From Vallitalea pronyensis (GTDB lineage: Bacteria > Bacillota > Clostridia > Lachnospirales > Vallitaleaceae), in contig NZ_CP058649.1 of the NCBI RefSeq assembly GCF_018141445.1, forward strand, positions 577,001 through 641,000: a stretch of 64,000 bases of DNA, written 5' to 3'. This document shows positions 36,527 to 45,369 of the stretch, piece by piece. The notes beneath the pieces were generated by a model that searched no databases, had not been told where the DNA came from, and worked only from the letters and a program-made list of their open reading frames with translations. Numbering within the stretch: position 1 is the first letter of the stretch; each line of letters begins with the position of its first letter. Made by a program: the position numbers and the translations under genes.

Positions 36527-37691
36527 AGATAATCTGAAGATGGCTTGGGAAAATATTGTTAACAACAAAATGCGATCATTCCTAACCATGTTAGGTATTG
36601 TTATCGGTGTTGCATCAATTATCGCATTAATCACCATTGTACAGGGTGCAACCAATAGTATTACAGATGAAATATCCTCCTTTGGGGCTAATAAAATAAC
36701 GGTACAGGTTAAGGGAACCGGACTTAAACCAGGATTACTAGAAGGCGATATAAAAGGTTTGGAGGACATTGATAATGTAGCAGGAGTCGCACCAACATTG
36801 AATAAGAAATCCAGTATTGTCTTTGATAATGGGGTCTATGAAAATGTTATGGTTCAAGGGAAAAGTCATGTTTATTTTACAGAGACAGAGGATTTAATAA
36901 AGTCAGGGAGAGGTATTAACATACTGGATATTGATGCATCCAATAAGGTTTGCTTAATCGGTAAAGACATTGAACAAGAGCTTTTTTATGGTATTAATCC
37001 TGTAGGTAAAACAATTAAGGTTGGGGGTGTCACCTATACAGTGATTGGCACTTTACAAGAATCACAAGGTTTTTCAATGGGTAGTAACAATGAGGCGGTG
37101 ATCATTCCCTATACTACAGCCATGACCTATTTTGGTACACGTTATATCAACAGTGTAGATATATACATGGAAGACGGGGAACTATCTGATGCAACAACCA
37201 CCCATATAGAAGCACAGATGAAAGCTTCGTTTAATCATCAGGACAATGCTTTTACCGTGACCAATATGCAGAATATGATTGATAGTATAGAGAGTATGAC
37301 AAGCATGATGAGTATGCTTCTTGTGGGCATCGCAGCCATATCACTTCTGGTAGGTGGCATTGGTATTATGAACATGATGCTGGTATCTGTTACAGAGCGT
37401 ACAACAGAGATTGGTTTAAGAAAAGCCCTTGGTGCAGAACCAAGAAGGATTCAAGAGCAATTTTTAATTGAATCCATGGTGTTGTCATTAATCGGCGGTA
37501 TCATTGGACTTGTATTGGGAACAGCACTTGCATACTTGGTGACCATTATATTAGGAAACCCCTTTGCTTTATCCTATTCGACAGTACTCATAGCCATTGG
37601 TTTTTCTGGTGGTGTAGGCGTTTTATTTGGTATAACACCTGCTAGAAAGGCGTCACGATTAAATCCAATTGATGCTTTAAGAAGTGTTTAA
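36519..37691 (+). CDS. ABC exporter permease, MacB/FtsX type
   Basis: 390 residues: N-terminal membrane segment preceded by NNKMRSFLTMLGIVIGVASI, a MacB periplasmic core domain (about 50-260) and three C-terminal segments with the FtsX motif GGIGIMNMMLVSVTERTTEI plus GLRKALGA. RBS GAGGGGG sits 5 bases before the ATG at 36519; the in-frame GTG at 36504 lies upstream of that site. Works with the ATPase and adaptor as a mechanotransmission-type exporter. Confidence 0.95.
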   Translation: MFKDNLKMAWENIVNNKMRSFLTMLGIVIGVASIIALITIVQGATNSITDEISSFGANKITVQVKGTGLKPGLLEGDIKGLEDIDNVAGVAPTLNKKSSIVFDNGVYENVMVQGKSHVYFTETEDLIKSGRGINILDIDASNKVCLIGKDIEQELFYGINPVGKTIKVGGVTYTVIGTLQESQGFSMGSNNEAVIIPYTTAMTYFGTRYINSVDIYMEDGELSDATTTHIEAQMKASFNHQDNAFTVTNMQNMIDSIESMTSMMSMLLVGIAAISLLVGGIGIMNMMLVSVTERTTEIGLRKALGAEPRRIQEQFLIESMVLSLIGGIIGLVLGTALAYLVTIILGNPFALSYSTVLIAIGFSGGVGVLFGITPARKASRLNPIDALRSV

Positions 37692-37755
37692 TGGTAATAC
37701 GTGAAGGTATCGTATATAATAGTAAGAAACAACGTATGCATAGAGAGGTGATAGG

Positions 37756-38445
37756 ATGTTCAGTATTGCTGTTTGTGAAGATGATAATCATATTAGGCGA
37801 TTATTTGCTGATGTGTTACGAGGCGATGGGTATAACGTGTATGAAGCCAGTGATGGAGAAGTGTTACTTGACATCTTAGAGGAGACACATATAGATATGC
37901 TTATTACAGATGTGATGATGCCCCGCATGGATGGGTTTGAGTTAGTAAAAGTACTAAGAGATGCCGGTTATGAATTACCCATCATCATGATTACGGCTAA
38001 GGTAACAATGGAAGATAAAAAAATAGGTTTCTCACTTGGTGTTGACGACTATATGGTTAAACCTGTGGATACCGATGAGATTCTGTTACGGGTGAAAGCA
38101 TTACTTCGCAGAGCAAAGATAGCAAGTGATAAAAAGCTTCAAATTGGCAGTACGGCATTGGACTATGATAGTTTGACAATCAACCACCACAACACAGTAA
38201 TGGATTTACCCAAAAAAGAGTTTCTACTGTTATTCAAGCTGTTATCTTCTCCGAATAAAATATTCACAAGAGCTCAGATTATGGATGAAATATGGGGGTA
38301 CAGCAGTGAAAGTGATGAGCGAACAGTGGATGTGCACATCAAAAGATTACGAGAGAAATTAGCCCATGTGGATGATTTTGAAATTGTAACAGTGAAAGGA
38401 CTTGGCTATAAAGCGGTGAAAACGAATGATAAAAAGACTGATTAA
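37756..38445 (+). CDS. Response regulator, OmpR family
   Basis: 229 residues. The receiver has the acidic pair EDD near residues 8-10, phosphoacceptor Asp52 (LITDVMMPRMDGFE) and the conserved Lys in DDYMVKPVD. The winged-helix C-terminus shows FTRAQIMDEIWGYSSESDER and VDVHIKRLREKL. RBS GAGAGGTG precedes the ATG. The stop overlaps the kinase start by 20 bases, so the pair are coupled; the exporter genes just upstream are the likely target. Confidence 0.95.
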   Translation: MFSIAVCEDDNHIRRLFADVLRGDGYNVYEASDGEVLLDILEETHIDMLITDVMMPRMDGFELVKVLRDAGYELPIIMITAKVTMEDKKIGFSLGVDDYMVKPVDTDEILLRVKALLRRAKIASDKKLQIGSTALDYDSLTINHHNTVMDLPKKEFLLLFKLLSSPNKIFTRAQIMDEIWGYSSESDERTVDVHIKRLREKLAHVDDFEIVTVKGLGYKAVKTNDKKTD

Positions 38446-39703
38446 TTCCATCTATACACGATTTTTAGTCATATTTATAAGTGCACTGTTTCTAGCTAAT
38501 ATTGCTTCGGTAATAACGGTTTATTATACCAGTGTAGACGATATAAGGAATCTTATTCAGCAAGAATTAGCCAATAAGGTGGATCAACTTCATTTTCTTA
38601 TGGAAGAAAAAAATATGTCTCTGACAGAAAGTAAAAAATATATAAAGGGGGTTCGTATTGAACCCTTATCTGATATGGAAATGAAGTCCGAACAGTTAAG
38701 ACAAGAGGGGGTTTTCTTCACAGAAGGCAAAATGATTCGACCTTATTATATCGTCAAGATTAATGATGCGTATTTAAAGATTTCTCCCACGGATGCCAAC
38801 GCCGTAATGAATCAATTTCGGTCCTTTTTGAGTATATTTTTTGGTAATATTATGTTTATAGGTTCTTTATTTATCATAATTGGCATTGCCATGATTGTAA
38901 GACCCCTCAAAAAAATTGCTCATGGTATTAAGGATGTTGCCAATGGCAATTTTAATGTGAAGCTAAAAAAGCGTGGCCATGATGAGATAGCTCAGTTAAC
39001 GGATAATTTTAATAAAATGGTAGACGAGCTTAATGGAAATGAATATCTCCGTAAAGATTTTGTCAGCAGTATCTCACATGAGTTTAAAACACCTATTACA
39101 TCCATCAAAGGTTTTGCAAAGATGTTAAATAATCCTTCTCTTTCCCAGGAAGAAAAAAAGGATTATATTGACATCATTATTTCAGAAAGTGAAAGGCTCT
39201 CCAACCTATCTGCCAATTTACTAAAGCTATCTGAATTAGATAGTCGTGCCATTATTAACAAAACGGCATTTTCTCTTGATGAACAATTAAGGCGGGTTAT
39301 ACTTCTATTCCAAGAAAAATGGGAAAGAAAAAATATTCAGTTACACATCGATTTAGATCAAGTAACGATGGTTGGTGATGAGGATCTGCTTTATCAAGTT
39401 TGGGTAAACATTATATCCAATGCAATCAAGTTTACTAAAAATGGGGGAACCATTGAGATTTCGTTGAAGCATGAGGATAACATCAAAGTGATCATTACCG
39501 ATTCAGGGATTGGCATAAAAGATGCTGACAAGGAACAGATATTTGAACGATTTTTCAAGGGCGATAAATCAAGGTCAAAAGAAGGAACAGGCCTTGGCCT
39601 ATCCATTGTTAAGAAAATACTAAAACTACACGATAGCCATATTAGCATTGAAAGTGAATATGGGAAGGGAAGTAGTTTTTGTGTAGAGTTTACGCAGCCA
39701 TAA
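38426..39703 (+). CDS. HAMP-domain sensor histidine kinase
   Basis: 425 residues, with membrane segments near 10-32 and 140-163 flanking an extracellular sensor of about 105 residues, then HAMP, HisKA with the phosphorylated His218 in SSISHEFKTPITSIKGF, and an HATPase with N box NIISNAIKFT, G1 DSGIGI and G2 GTGLGLSIV. Partner of the overlapping OmpR-type regulator. A strong bidirectional terminator follows. Confidence 0.96.
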   Translation: MIKRLINSIYTRFLVIFISALFLANIASVITVYYTSVDDIRNLIQQELANKVDQLHFLMEEKNMSLTESKKYIKGVRIEPLSDMEMKSEQLRQEGVFFTEGKMIRPYYIVKINDAYLKISPTDANAVMNQFRSFLSIFFGNIMFIGSLFIIIGIAMIVRPLKKIAHGIKDVANGNFNVKLKKRGHDEIAQLTDNFNKMVDELNGNEYLRKDFVSSISHEFKTPITSIKGFAKMLNNPSLSQEEKKDYIDIIISESERLSNLSANLLKLSELDSRAIINKTAFSLDEQLRRVILLFQEKWERKNIQLHIDLDQVTMVGDEDLLYQVWVNIISNAIKFTKNGGTIEISLKHEDNIKVIITDSGIGIKDADKEQIFERFFKGDKSRSKEGTGLGLSIVKKILKLHDSHISIESEYGKGSSFCVEFTQP

Positions 39704-39706
39704 TAT

Positions 39707-39732
39707 AAAAAAGTCTCTTAAGAGACTTTTTT
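39707..39732. terminator. Bidirectional terminator
   Basis: A near-perfect palindrome AAAAAAGTCTCTT/AAGAGACTTTTTT between the converging kinase and amidohydrolase genes. Confidence 0.9.
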
Positions 39733-39745
39733 AATGGATTTTGTT

Positions 39746-40798
39746 TTATTCATTATAAAATATCGTCGATAAATCATTGTTTAAAAAGTTACTGATTTCT
39801 CTCCTTGTTAATGGTAAGTATTTCTTAATGTAGTTTACATAACCTTGTGGAGAATGGTATTGATAATCTGACCCAAATACAATATAGTCTAGTCCCCACT
39901 GTCTCATCATATGAGCCATTTCTTTATGGTCTTCTTCTGTTGTTTTTTCTAGTCCTAATACACTTTCTCTATCCGTTACAATGATTCCTGAGAAATCAAA
40001 ATAGACATTCTCTTTTTTTAAGTCAGGATTTGCATTGTATTTCTCAATAAAGGTAGAGAAGACTTCTTTGGTTGATTGATCAAATCCTCCCCATCCTCCT
40101 AAATGAGCAATTTGTAATTTAAGATTAGGAATTTCAGAAATAACTTCATCAATGAGTATTTCAGCATCTTTTTTTCCGAATTCTGGGCTACGACTTCTGA
40201 AATGCATTAAAATGGGGATATTCTTTTCTGAAACGTGTAGAAATAACGCTTTAATTTTCTCCAAATGCTCCGGAATGGTTAAATCAACTCGTGAGTTTGT
40301 AAAATGCAATTTTAAGCCAGATAAACCTTCCATATGATAACATCTATCTACTTCCTGTATTGCATAATCTCTTAAAGGATTAACACTAAAAAGCCCAATC
40401 AATCGGTCAGGGTATTTTGAAACTTCATTTGCCACATAGTCATTTTCTTTTTTAACATCCTCATATTCAGTAGGGCTTTGAAGTTCATCCATACCGAGAA
40501 TATAACTGTCAGACAGGACAAATGCTTTATCAATATTTGCTTCATCAAGTAATGAAACTATTTTCTCACCAGACACTTCTTCAATAGGCATATCAATGTA
40601 TGTATCCGTTCCTAACAAGGTCTTGAATACTTCTGAGAACTCTTGGCTCATCATGTGCATATGGTGATCTGTGTAAACGTGGCATCTTTTGTGTTGATAA
40701 CACTTACAATTTGCGTTTTCTTGTGCGTTGATGCTAGTGCTATTCATATTGGTAACTAATAGAATAACAACTAATGGAATAATTAATCTTTTAATCAT
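39746..40798 (-). CDS. Secreted amidohydrolase-2 family metal-dependent hydrolase
   Basis: 350 residues with an N-terminal signal peptide (LIIPLVVILLVTN, probable cleavage after about residue 26). The TIM-barrel amidohydrolase has the metal motif TDHHMHM (His45, His46, His48), ILMHFRS, LQIAHLGGWGG and the late Asp in FGSDYQYH. Most relatives of this ACMSD/2-pyrone hydrolase group are cytosolic, so export is unusual. Substrate unknown. Monocistronic on the minus strand; RBS AGGGAG. Confidence 0.85.
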   Translation of the reverse strand: MIKRLIIPLVVILLVTNMNSTSINAQENANCKCYQHKRCHVYTDHHMHMMSQEFSEVFKTLLGTDTYIDMPIEEVSGEKIVSLLDEANIDKAFVLSDSYILGMDELQSPTEYEDVKKENDYVANEVSKYPDRLIGLFSVNPLRDYAIQEVDRCYHMEGLSGLKLHFTNSRVDLTIPEHLEKIKALFLHVSEKNIPILMHFRSRSPEFGKKDAEILIDEVISEIPNLKLQIAHLGGWGGFDQSTKEVFSTFIEKYNANPDLKKENVYFDFSGIIVTDRESVLGLEKTTEEDHKEMAHMMRQWGLDYIVFGSDYQYHSPQGYVNYIKKYLPLTRREISNFLNNDLSTIFYNE

Positions 40799-40944
40799 AC
40801 AATCTCCCTTACTTTATCTTTATTTGGTAAAAAACCAAATATAATAATACTATAAAACAAGAAGAATGTATACTATTTTTTAATAATTTAATAATATTCT
40901 AATTAATTATTAAAATATTACAATGTGAAATATCTATTGGCGTT

Positions 40945-42597
40945 TTAATGTCTAGTCTGACTGACAAACACGTCAGATGTCATAAAGCGCCTAAAAATAA
41001 TAAATAACAAAATTGGCGGTAAGCTTAGGATAAGACCTAATCGCATAATAAGTGGATCATTGAAGTTAGGTCCAGCATTAAGAAAAGCTTTAAATAACAT
41101 AGCAGGAGAATGCTTCATCGGGTCATTTATGTAAATCATAGAAGTGGTATAGCTGTTCCACATCATGGCAAATTGTAGAACGGATAAGCCAATAAGTGGT
41201 TTGATGATATGCGGTAAATAAATCTTTCCAAAAATGTAGGATTCAGAACGACCTTTGGATAAAGCCTCTTCCCTAAGATGTTGGCATTTAGCATTGAAAA
41301 TACTCTTTAAAACAAATATATGCATGATGCTGAATAATCCAGTGAAGATATAAGGCAGATAGGTGTTTACCATATCCAGGTCTTTGAAGTACAGATATTG
41401 ACCCATGGAAATAGGGTTAATATTAAGGATCAACAATAAGAATATTTTATATAGGCCACGACCTGGTAAATAATTGACGGTTAAAGGGTAGGCTAACATG
41501 GTGGTTAGAACAGCATTCAATAAGACACTCACCAATGTGATAGCCAGATATATAGTATAATTAGGCATCCACTGGGATAATACATCGTTTGTATCCATTG
41601 AGGTAGAATCCATAAAAGGTCGTATCACAAGGGGATAGAGTATCATCACCAATAAGAAAGCTACATATAATAGAGCTACAATGCTTCCAAAGGAACCCTT
41701 AGAACTGTCTTGGGATGGCTCCACTTCTTGTGTAGATTGAGGATTTGGAAATAAGACATCTTTGAAAAAGTTTTTAATGAGCACATACATGAGTAGGGAT
41801 AGTACAAGCTGTACAATGTATTGAATATGTAAGATTGCCGTACCAAGGCTGATATTTAATTCCATTAAGCTTTTTCTAAATGAAAAGAAGTTTAAGGTAT
41901 CACCGCTAATGTAGGTGGCAGGATTAAGCAAAGCAAAAGATAACTCAAAGTCTGTCATCAATAAAGCTGAAACTTGGATTAGGGAAAAGGCCCCGATGCA
42001 TTTCATAGCTGTTATTATCGTCGTATTTCTATCTATTGAATGTTCTGGATGGGTAACAGCCCGTATAGCACCTAATGTGATGATGACAGGAATACCACAA
42101 TTTTTCAACACTAACGCCATGATAACAATAGGTTTATAGTGTTGAGTTTGTACAAGTGGCGATAAGTCAAATAATGAACTTGTAAAAAATTGAATCATAA
42201 TATAAGACAAAACGATGGTGGGTATAAAGTAAGGGATTAAAAATAAACCAGCCAAAGCATCTTGCACTTTTTTGCTTCGTATATGCTGAATTGATAAAAC
42301 AAGAATAAAGGATATAAGGGCGCATAGAAGAATGTAGCCCAGTTTAATCCCAAGGGTATTTCGCATCATGCGGCTAAAATGTTCAGAAGTAAAAAGTTCT
42401 TTAAAATAAGTCAGTCCTACCCATGGACTATCACTTATGGGTGTCATAAAGTTAAATTCTTTAAATGGTAGTAAAGAATATTTTAGAAATGGAACAACCT
42501 TGATAAAAACAAGTAAAAGAATAGCTGGTATAGCAATAGCATAACAGAATCCCCAATTCCTCTTACGTTTAGTAGTTTGTTGATAATCATTTAACAT
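40945..42597 (-). CDS. Orphan two-domain sugar ABC permease (fused MalF-like and MalG-like halves)
   Basis: 550 residues with about twelve hydrophobic segments. The first half starts like an LplB/MalF permease (AIAIPAILLLVFIKVVPFL, PFKEFNFM) and the second half, from about residue 300, like MalG. Only the second half has a clear EAA loop (EEALSKGRSESYIFGKIYLP); the matching site in the first half is eroded. The two halves are joined by a hydrophilic linker (NPQSTQEVEPSQDSSKGS). ATG 42597 follows GGGGGAG; the frame opens at 42663. No binding protein or ATPase gene is adjacent, so its partners and even its function as a transporter are open. Confidence 0.75.
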   Translation of the reverse strand: MLNDYQQTTKRKRNWGFCYAIAIPAILLLVFIKVVPFLKYSLLPFKEFNFMTPISDSPWVGLTYFKELFTSEHFSRMMRNTLGIKLGYILLCALISFILVLSIQHIRSKKVQDALAGLFLIPYFIPTIVLSYIMIQFFTSSLFDLSPLVQTQHYKPIVIMALVLKNCGIPVIITLGAIRAVTHPEHSIDRNTTIITAMKCIGAFSLIQVSALLMTDFELSFALLNPATYISGDTLNFFSFRKSLMELNISLGTAILHIQYIVQLVLSLLMYVLIKNFFKDVLFPNPQSTQEVEPSQDSSKGSFGSIVALLYVAFLLVMILYPLVIRPFMDSTSMDTNDVLSQWMPNYTIYLAITLVSVLLNAVLTTMLAYPLTVNYLPGRGLYKIFLLLILNINPISMGQYLYFKDLDMVNTYLPYIFTGLFSIMHIFVLKSIFNAKCQHLREEALSKGRSESYIFGKIYLPHIIKPLIGLSVLQFAMMWNSYTTSMIYINDPMKHSPAMLFKAFLNAGPNFNDPLIMRLGLILSLPPILLFIIFRRFMTSDVFVSQTRH

Positions 42598-42771
42598 ATA
42601 ATCTCCCCCTGTTATATACATACATAATAGATACCAAATATTATAGCATATATTAAAAAACAAAAGAAATACTTATTGGGAATAGGATTTCACCAAATAT
42701 AGCTTGTACACATATAATATTGTAGGTTAACCAATAGGACAACCTTAATACATTGTGAAAGGAGGTAAAGA

Positions 42772-43197
42772 ATGAAAGAACGTAAAAAATATAAATGCAT
42801 CAAGAACTGTCCAGATCAATGCCCAGAAACGCAACGACATAATCATGAATTTGCTGGCAGTACCATGATTGCAGCGCCTGAAAATCAAGTAGCCTTGTTA
42901 CACAATCATCGTTTTGCAGGTATTACAGGACCAGCTAGGGGACCCGTGCGTACCCACGTACACGTTGTATGTACAAATACAGATTTCTTTTTTAATCATT
43001 TCCACCGTATAGAAACAATAACTGGACCGCCTATTCCAGTGACAGACAAAGATGGAGAAGTTATTGGCCATACACATGGGATTGAAGGAACAACCACAGT
43101 TAGTTTTAGACACACTCATGATTTCAAAGCAAATATGTTAATACAAAACCCTATTAATGGACCACTCATGATTTCTGAAGAAGAGGATTGGGATTAA
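42772..43197 (+). CDS. YmaF-family His-rich protein
   Basis: 141 residues, without signal peptide. Repeated units built on paired histidines, such as RHNHEFAGST, LHNHRFAGIT, THVHVV, FNHFHRIETITGPPI, GHTHGIEGTT and RHTHDFKAN, match the YmaF family (PF12788). The regular His-x-His spacing suggests metal binding or a beta-solenoid, but no role is established. RBS AAAGGAGG precedes the ATG; a terminator follows. Confidence 0.85.
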   Translation: MKERKKYKCIKNCPDQCPETQRHNHEFAGSTMIAAPENQVALLHNHRFAGITGPARGPVRTHVHVVCTNTDFFFNHFHRIETITGPPIPVTDKDGEVIGHTHGIEGTTTVSFRHTHDFKANMLIQNPINGPLMISEEEDWD

Positions 43198-43203
43198 TCT
43201 TAT

Positions 43204-43240
43204 AGACAGCAGGCAGTCTCCAAGGAGGCTGTCTATTTTT
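43204..43240 (+). terminator. Terminator after the YmaF-family gene
   Basis: AGACAGC (43204-43210) pairs with GCTGTCT (43228-43234), with an inner CTCC/GGAG, followed by ATTTTTAT. Confidence 0.8.
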
Positions 43241-43262
43241 ATGTAAGCATTTTTAGCATAAT

Positions 43263-43289
43263 TAATGATTGTTGAAAAGCTTCCGATAT
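43263..43289 (+). promoter_or_regulatory. Sigma-D (flagellar)-like promoter of the DUF5610-like gene
   Basis: TAAT (43263-43266), a 15-base spacer and TCCGATAT (43282-43289), close to the TAAA-N15-GCCGATAT consensus. It is 41 bases before the ATG at 43331. Confidence 0.55.
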
Positions 43290-43330
43290 ACAAGATAGAG
43301 GTTCAAATAATACAATATAGGAGGCGGAAT

Positions 43331-43948
43331 ATGAATTCAGTCAATGGGGTTGCAGGTTATCAGACATCGAATCAAGCCTATTCTACAAAAACCAAGTCAA
43401 AAGGAAAAACAGACCAAACCAAGGAAAAAGAAGCGGTTATCTATGAGAAGGGTAAAAAAAATCAAACCAGTGTCAGTAACTATTCAGAGTTAAAACCTAA
43501 GAAGTATACCGTTGATAAAAAAGAGATAGAGGCCATGAAGAATGCTTTAGATGAACGACTAAGAGATAGCTTCTATCAAATGGTTAAGGACATGGTTGGT
43601 AAACAAAACACAACGTATTCACTAGCCATAGAAACAATTTTAACAGAGAAACAAGACGCTATTAAACCTGAAATGATTGAACAAGCAAAAATAGATATTG
43701 CAGAAGGGGGCTATTGGAGTCCTAAAAATACAGCAGACCGTATTCTACAATTTGCCAAAGCTATTTCCGGTGGAGATCCAGAAAAAGCAGATATGCTAAA
43801 AGCATCTTTCTTACGTGGATTTGAAGAAGCAGAAAAAGCATGGGGCGGAGCACTTCCAGAAATATGCCAGAAGACAAAAGAAGCTGTTCTAGAAGGGTTC
43901 AATGCTTGGAAGTATGAGAGTGACAATGAGACTGTAGGACAAGAATAA
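43331..43948 (+). CDS. DUF5610-like protein, probable motility-regulon member
   Basis: 205 residues. The first 70 are low-complexity, Lys/Thr/Ser-rich and probably disordered (TKTKSKGKTDQTKEKEA). The rest is helical and matches the DUF5610 pattern YWSPKNTADRILQFAKAISG with FLRGFEEAEKAWGG. That domain has no assigned role. The ATG follows AGGAGGCGG; the in-frame start at 43265 lies inside the promoter. The sigma-D-like promoter at 43263 suggests expression with late flagellar genes. A strong terminator closes the unit. Confidence 0.7.
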   Translation: MNSVNGVAGYQTSNQAYSTKTKSKGKTDQTKEKEAVIYEKGKKNQTSVSNYSELKPKKYTVDKKEIEAMKNALDERLRDSFYQMVKDMVGKQNTTYSLAIETILTEKQDAIKPEMIEQAKIDIAEGGYWSPKNTADRILQFAKAISGGDPEKADMLKASFLRGFEEAEKAWGGALPEICQKTKEAVLEGFNAWKYESDNETVGQE

Positions 43949-43972
43949 TTAGAAAGCAATTAAGGTATATAA

Positions 43973-44012
43973 GGCCGTTAAATCTGATTTGGGATTTAAA
44001 CGGTCTTTTTTT
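43973..44012 (+). terminator. Terminator after the DUF5610-like gene
   Basis: GGCCGTTAAATC (43973-43984) pairs with GATTTAAACGGTC (43993-44005), followed by seven T. Confidence 0.9.
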
Positions 44013-44189
44013 CGCATCCAGCATGGGTAACTATAGAATGTGATTTTGAAAATATGTGTATTGAAAGAGATGCTCAAGTTAGTAATAAGGTACAATAATG
44101 GGATAAGATAACTATGGTTATATAACTATTATAATATAATAAAACATAAATAAATACTTGGACAGGAAGGTTAGAAACTGTTTCTATAG

Positions 44190-44404
44190 GTAGAAATTAT
44201 TGAATTAAAAAATTATATTTGGGATAAATATAAGTATCTTAACAATGAAATTTCACGATTTACTGAACAAGACTCAAATATCAATAATTATTGGTGAAAA
44301 AGTTGGTGGAAAAATGAATGAAACAAGTAGTATATTATTTTAGCAGCAAACCTCCCCAAGAGGGTATTAAATCTCTAGGGATAATAGTTAAGAGGGTAAA
44401 ATAA
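44190..44404 (+). pseudogene. Probable gene remnants, unidentified
   Basis: A frame from 44190 to a TGA at 44295 reads EIIELKNYIWDKYKYLNNEI and SRFTEQDSNINNYW, then continues KSWWKNE before a second stop. A different frame at 44318-44404 reads MKQVVYYFSSKPPQEGIKSL and then GIIVKRVK. Codon use looks coding-like, but no start with a binding site exists for the first part. These look like decayed pieces of one or two genes. The 28-residue second piece could also be a tiny gene. Confidence 0.3.
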
Positions 44405-44426
44405 GGTGTTGGAGGTAATCTATTTA

Positions 44427-45134
44427 ATGAAACAATTGAAATTAATGGACCAAGTTTTTTGGACAAAAAAAGATCTAAGAACAGAGGAGATAATAGAAAA
44501 ATTAGCACAACTGTTTGCTATACGAGAAGATGAATTTAAGCCTACAATTTTATATGGAGGTAAACTAACTCATAGCAGAAATACAAAGTTTGACAGTAGC
44601 AAGGTTAGTTTATTTAAGAAGTGCTTCAAAGAAGAAAGTGTTTTAAGAATTACATTAACTAACAATGACAAGGAAGAAAAAGATGTTATTTTTGGATTTA
44701 CAATAGATTTTGCAAGATTTTCCACAGTGGTCTCTTTTCAAGTCACACATAGCTATTTTAGTAGCCATGAAAAACTATTAAAATTCTTAAGTATTGCAGA
44801 GAATATTTGTAATATTATAAGACCAATGTATGGTGAAATACATGATTTAGAAGATAGTAATGAGCTTCTATGTGATAATACATATAGAGTCCATGAGTGT
44901 TTGCCGGGTGTTTATTGGTATAATTACTTTGGTAAATATTATATTGAAAAGATTGGAAAAGATAAACTGTTATCATCACCTGCATCTAAAATTGAAGAGT
45001 TAGGTAATGGGGATATTATCGTCTATACTTCTGATAACCCCTTTGATTATTCATCACCAACCTCAAGAAAAAGTCAGAAAAAACTTAGGAAATATCTTGG
45101 GATAAAAAATAAGAGAAAAAATAATATATTCTAA
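44427..45134 (+). CDS. Immunity-like protein (Imm52-like), unassigned
   Basis: 235 residues, soluble. The segment GVYWYNYFGKYYIEKIGKDK LLSSPA near residues 160-185 resembles the C-terminal hallmark of polymorphic-toxin immunity proteins of the Imm52/DUF3396 type (PGxxWxNYFGxxYVExFGxEKL). The basic tail (RKSQKKLRKYLGIKNKRK) is notable. ATG 44427 lies 11 bases after GGAGG; the in-frame GTG at 44406 lacks a site. No toxin gene is next to it. AT content is higher than in the housekeeping genes, and gene debris lies on both sides. Family call from memory of the motif only. Confidence 0.5.
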   Translation: MKQLKLMDQVFWTKKDLRTEEIIEKLAQLFAIREDEFKPTILYGGKLTHSRNTKFDSSKVSLFKKCFKEESVLRITLTNNDKEEKDVIFGFTIDFARFSTVVSFQVTHSYFSSHEKLLKFLSIAENICNIIRPMYGEIHDLEDSNELLCDNTYRVHECLPGVYWYNYFGKYYIEKIGKDKLLSSPASKIEELGNGDIIVYTSDNPFDYSSPTSRKSQKKLRKYLGIKNKRKNNIF

Positions 45135-45138
45135 GATT

Positions 45139-45294
45139 ACATGGTTTGACTTAAAGATTTTGAGGGCATGTTAAATGATAATTTAACTATAGGAAGTATA
45201 TGGTAATGGTTGATAATGATGGCTCTAAGGGATATTCTATAAGTATAAAGATAATGAAAAACAATTAATAACTTGTATAGGACCTATAATCTAA
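45139..45294 (+). pseudogene. Frameshifted gene remnant
   Basis: Coding-like fragments in three frames join as one sequence: NDNLTIGSIW (to about 45203), VDNDGSKGY (45209-45235) and FYKYKDNEKQLITCIGPII followed by TAA (45235-45294). Two frameshifts are needed. The family is not recognised; the position between immunity-like genes suggests the tail of another such gene. Confidence 0.45.
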
Positions 45295-45369
45295 CATTTA
45301 TTGAATAAACATTAATAGTGACAATAAAGATAGAATCAATTAAAAATTATGATAACGGGGAGCGAGGTT

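Noticed and set aside
37691..37879. 62-residue plus-strand frame overlapping the OmpR-type gene start
   Set aside because: It runs into the response regulator in another frame and lacks a binding site.
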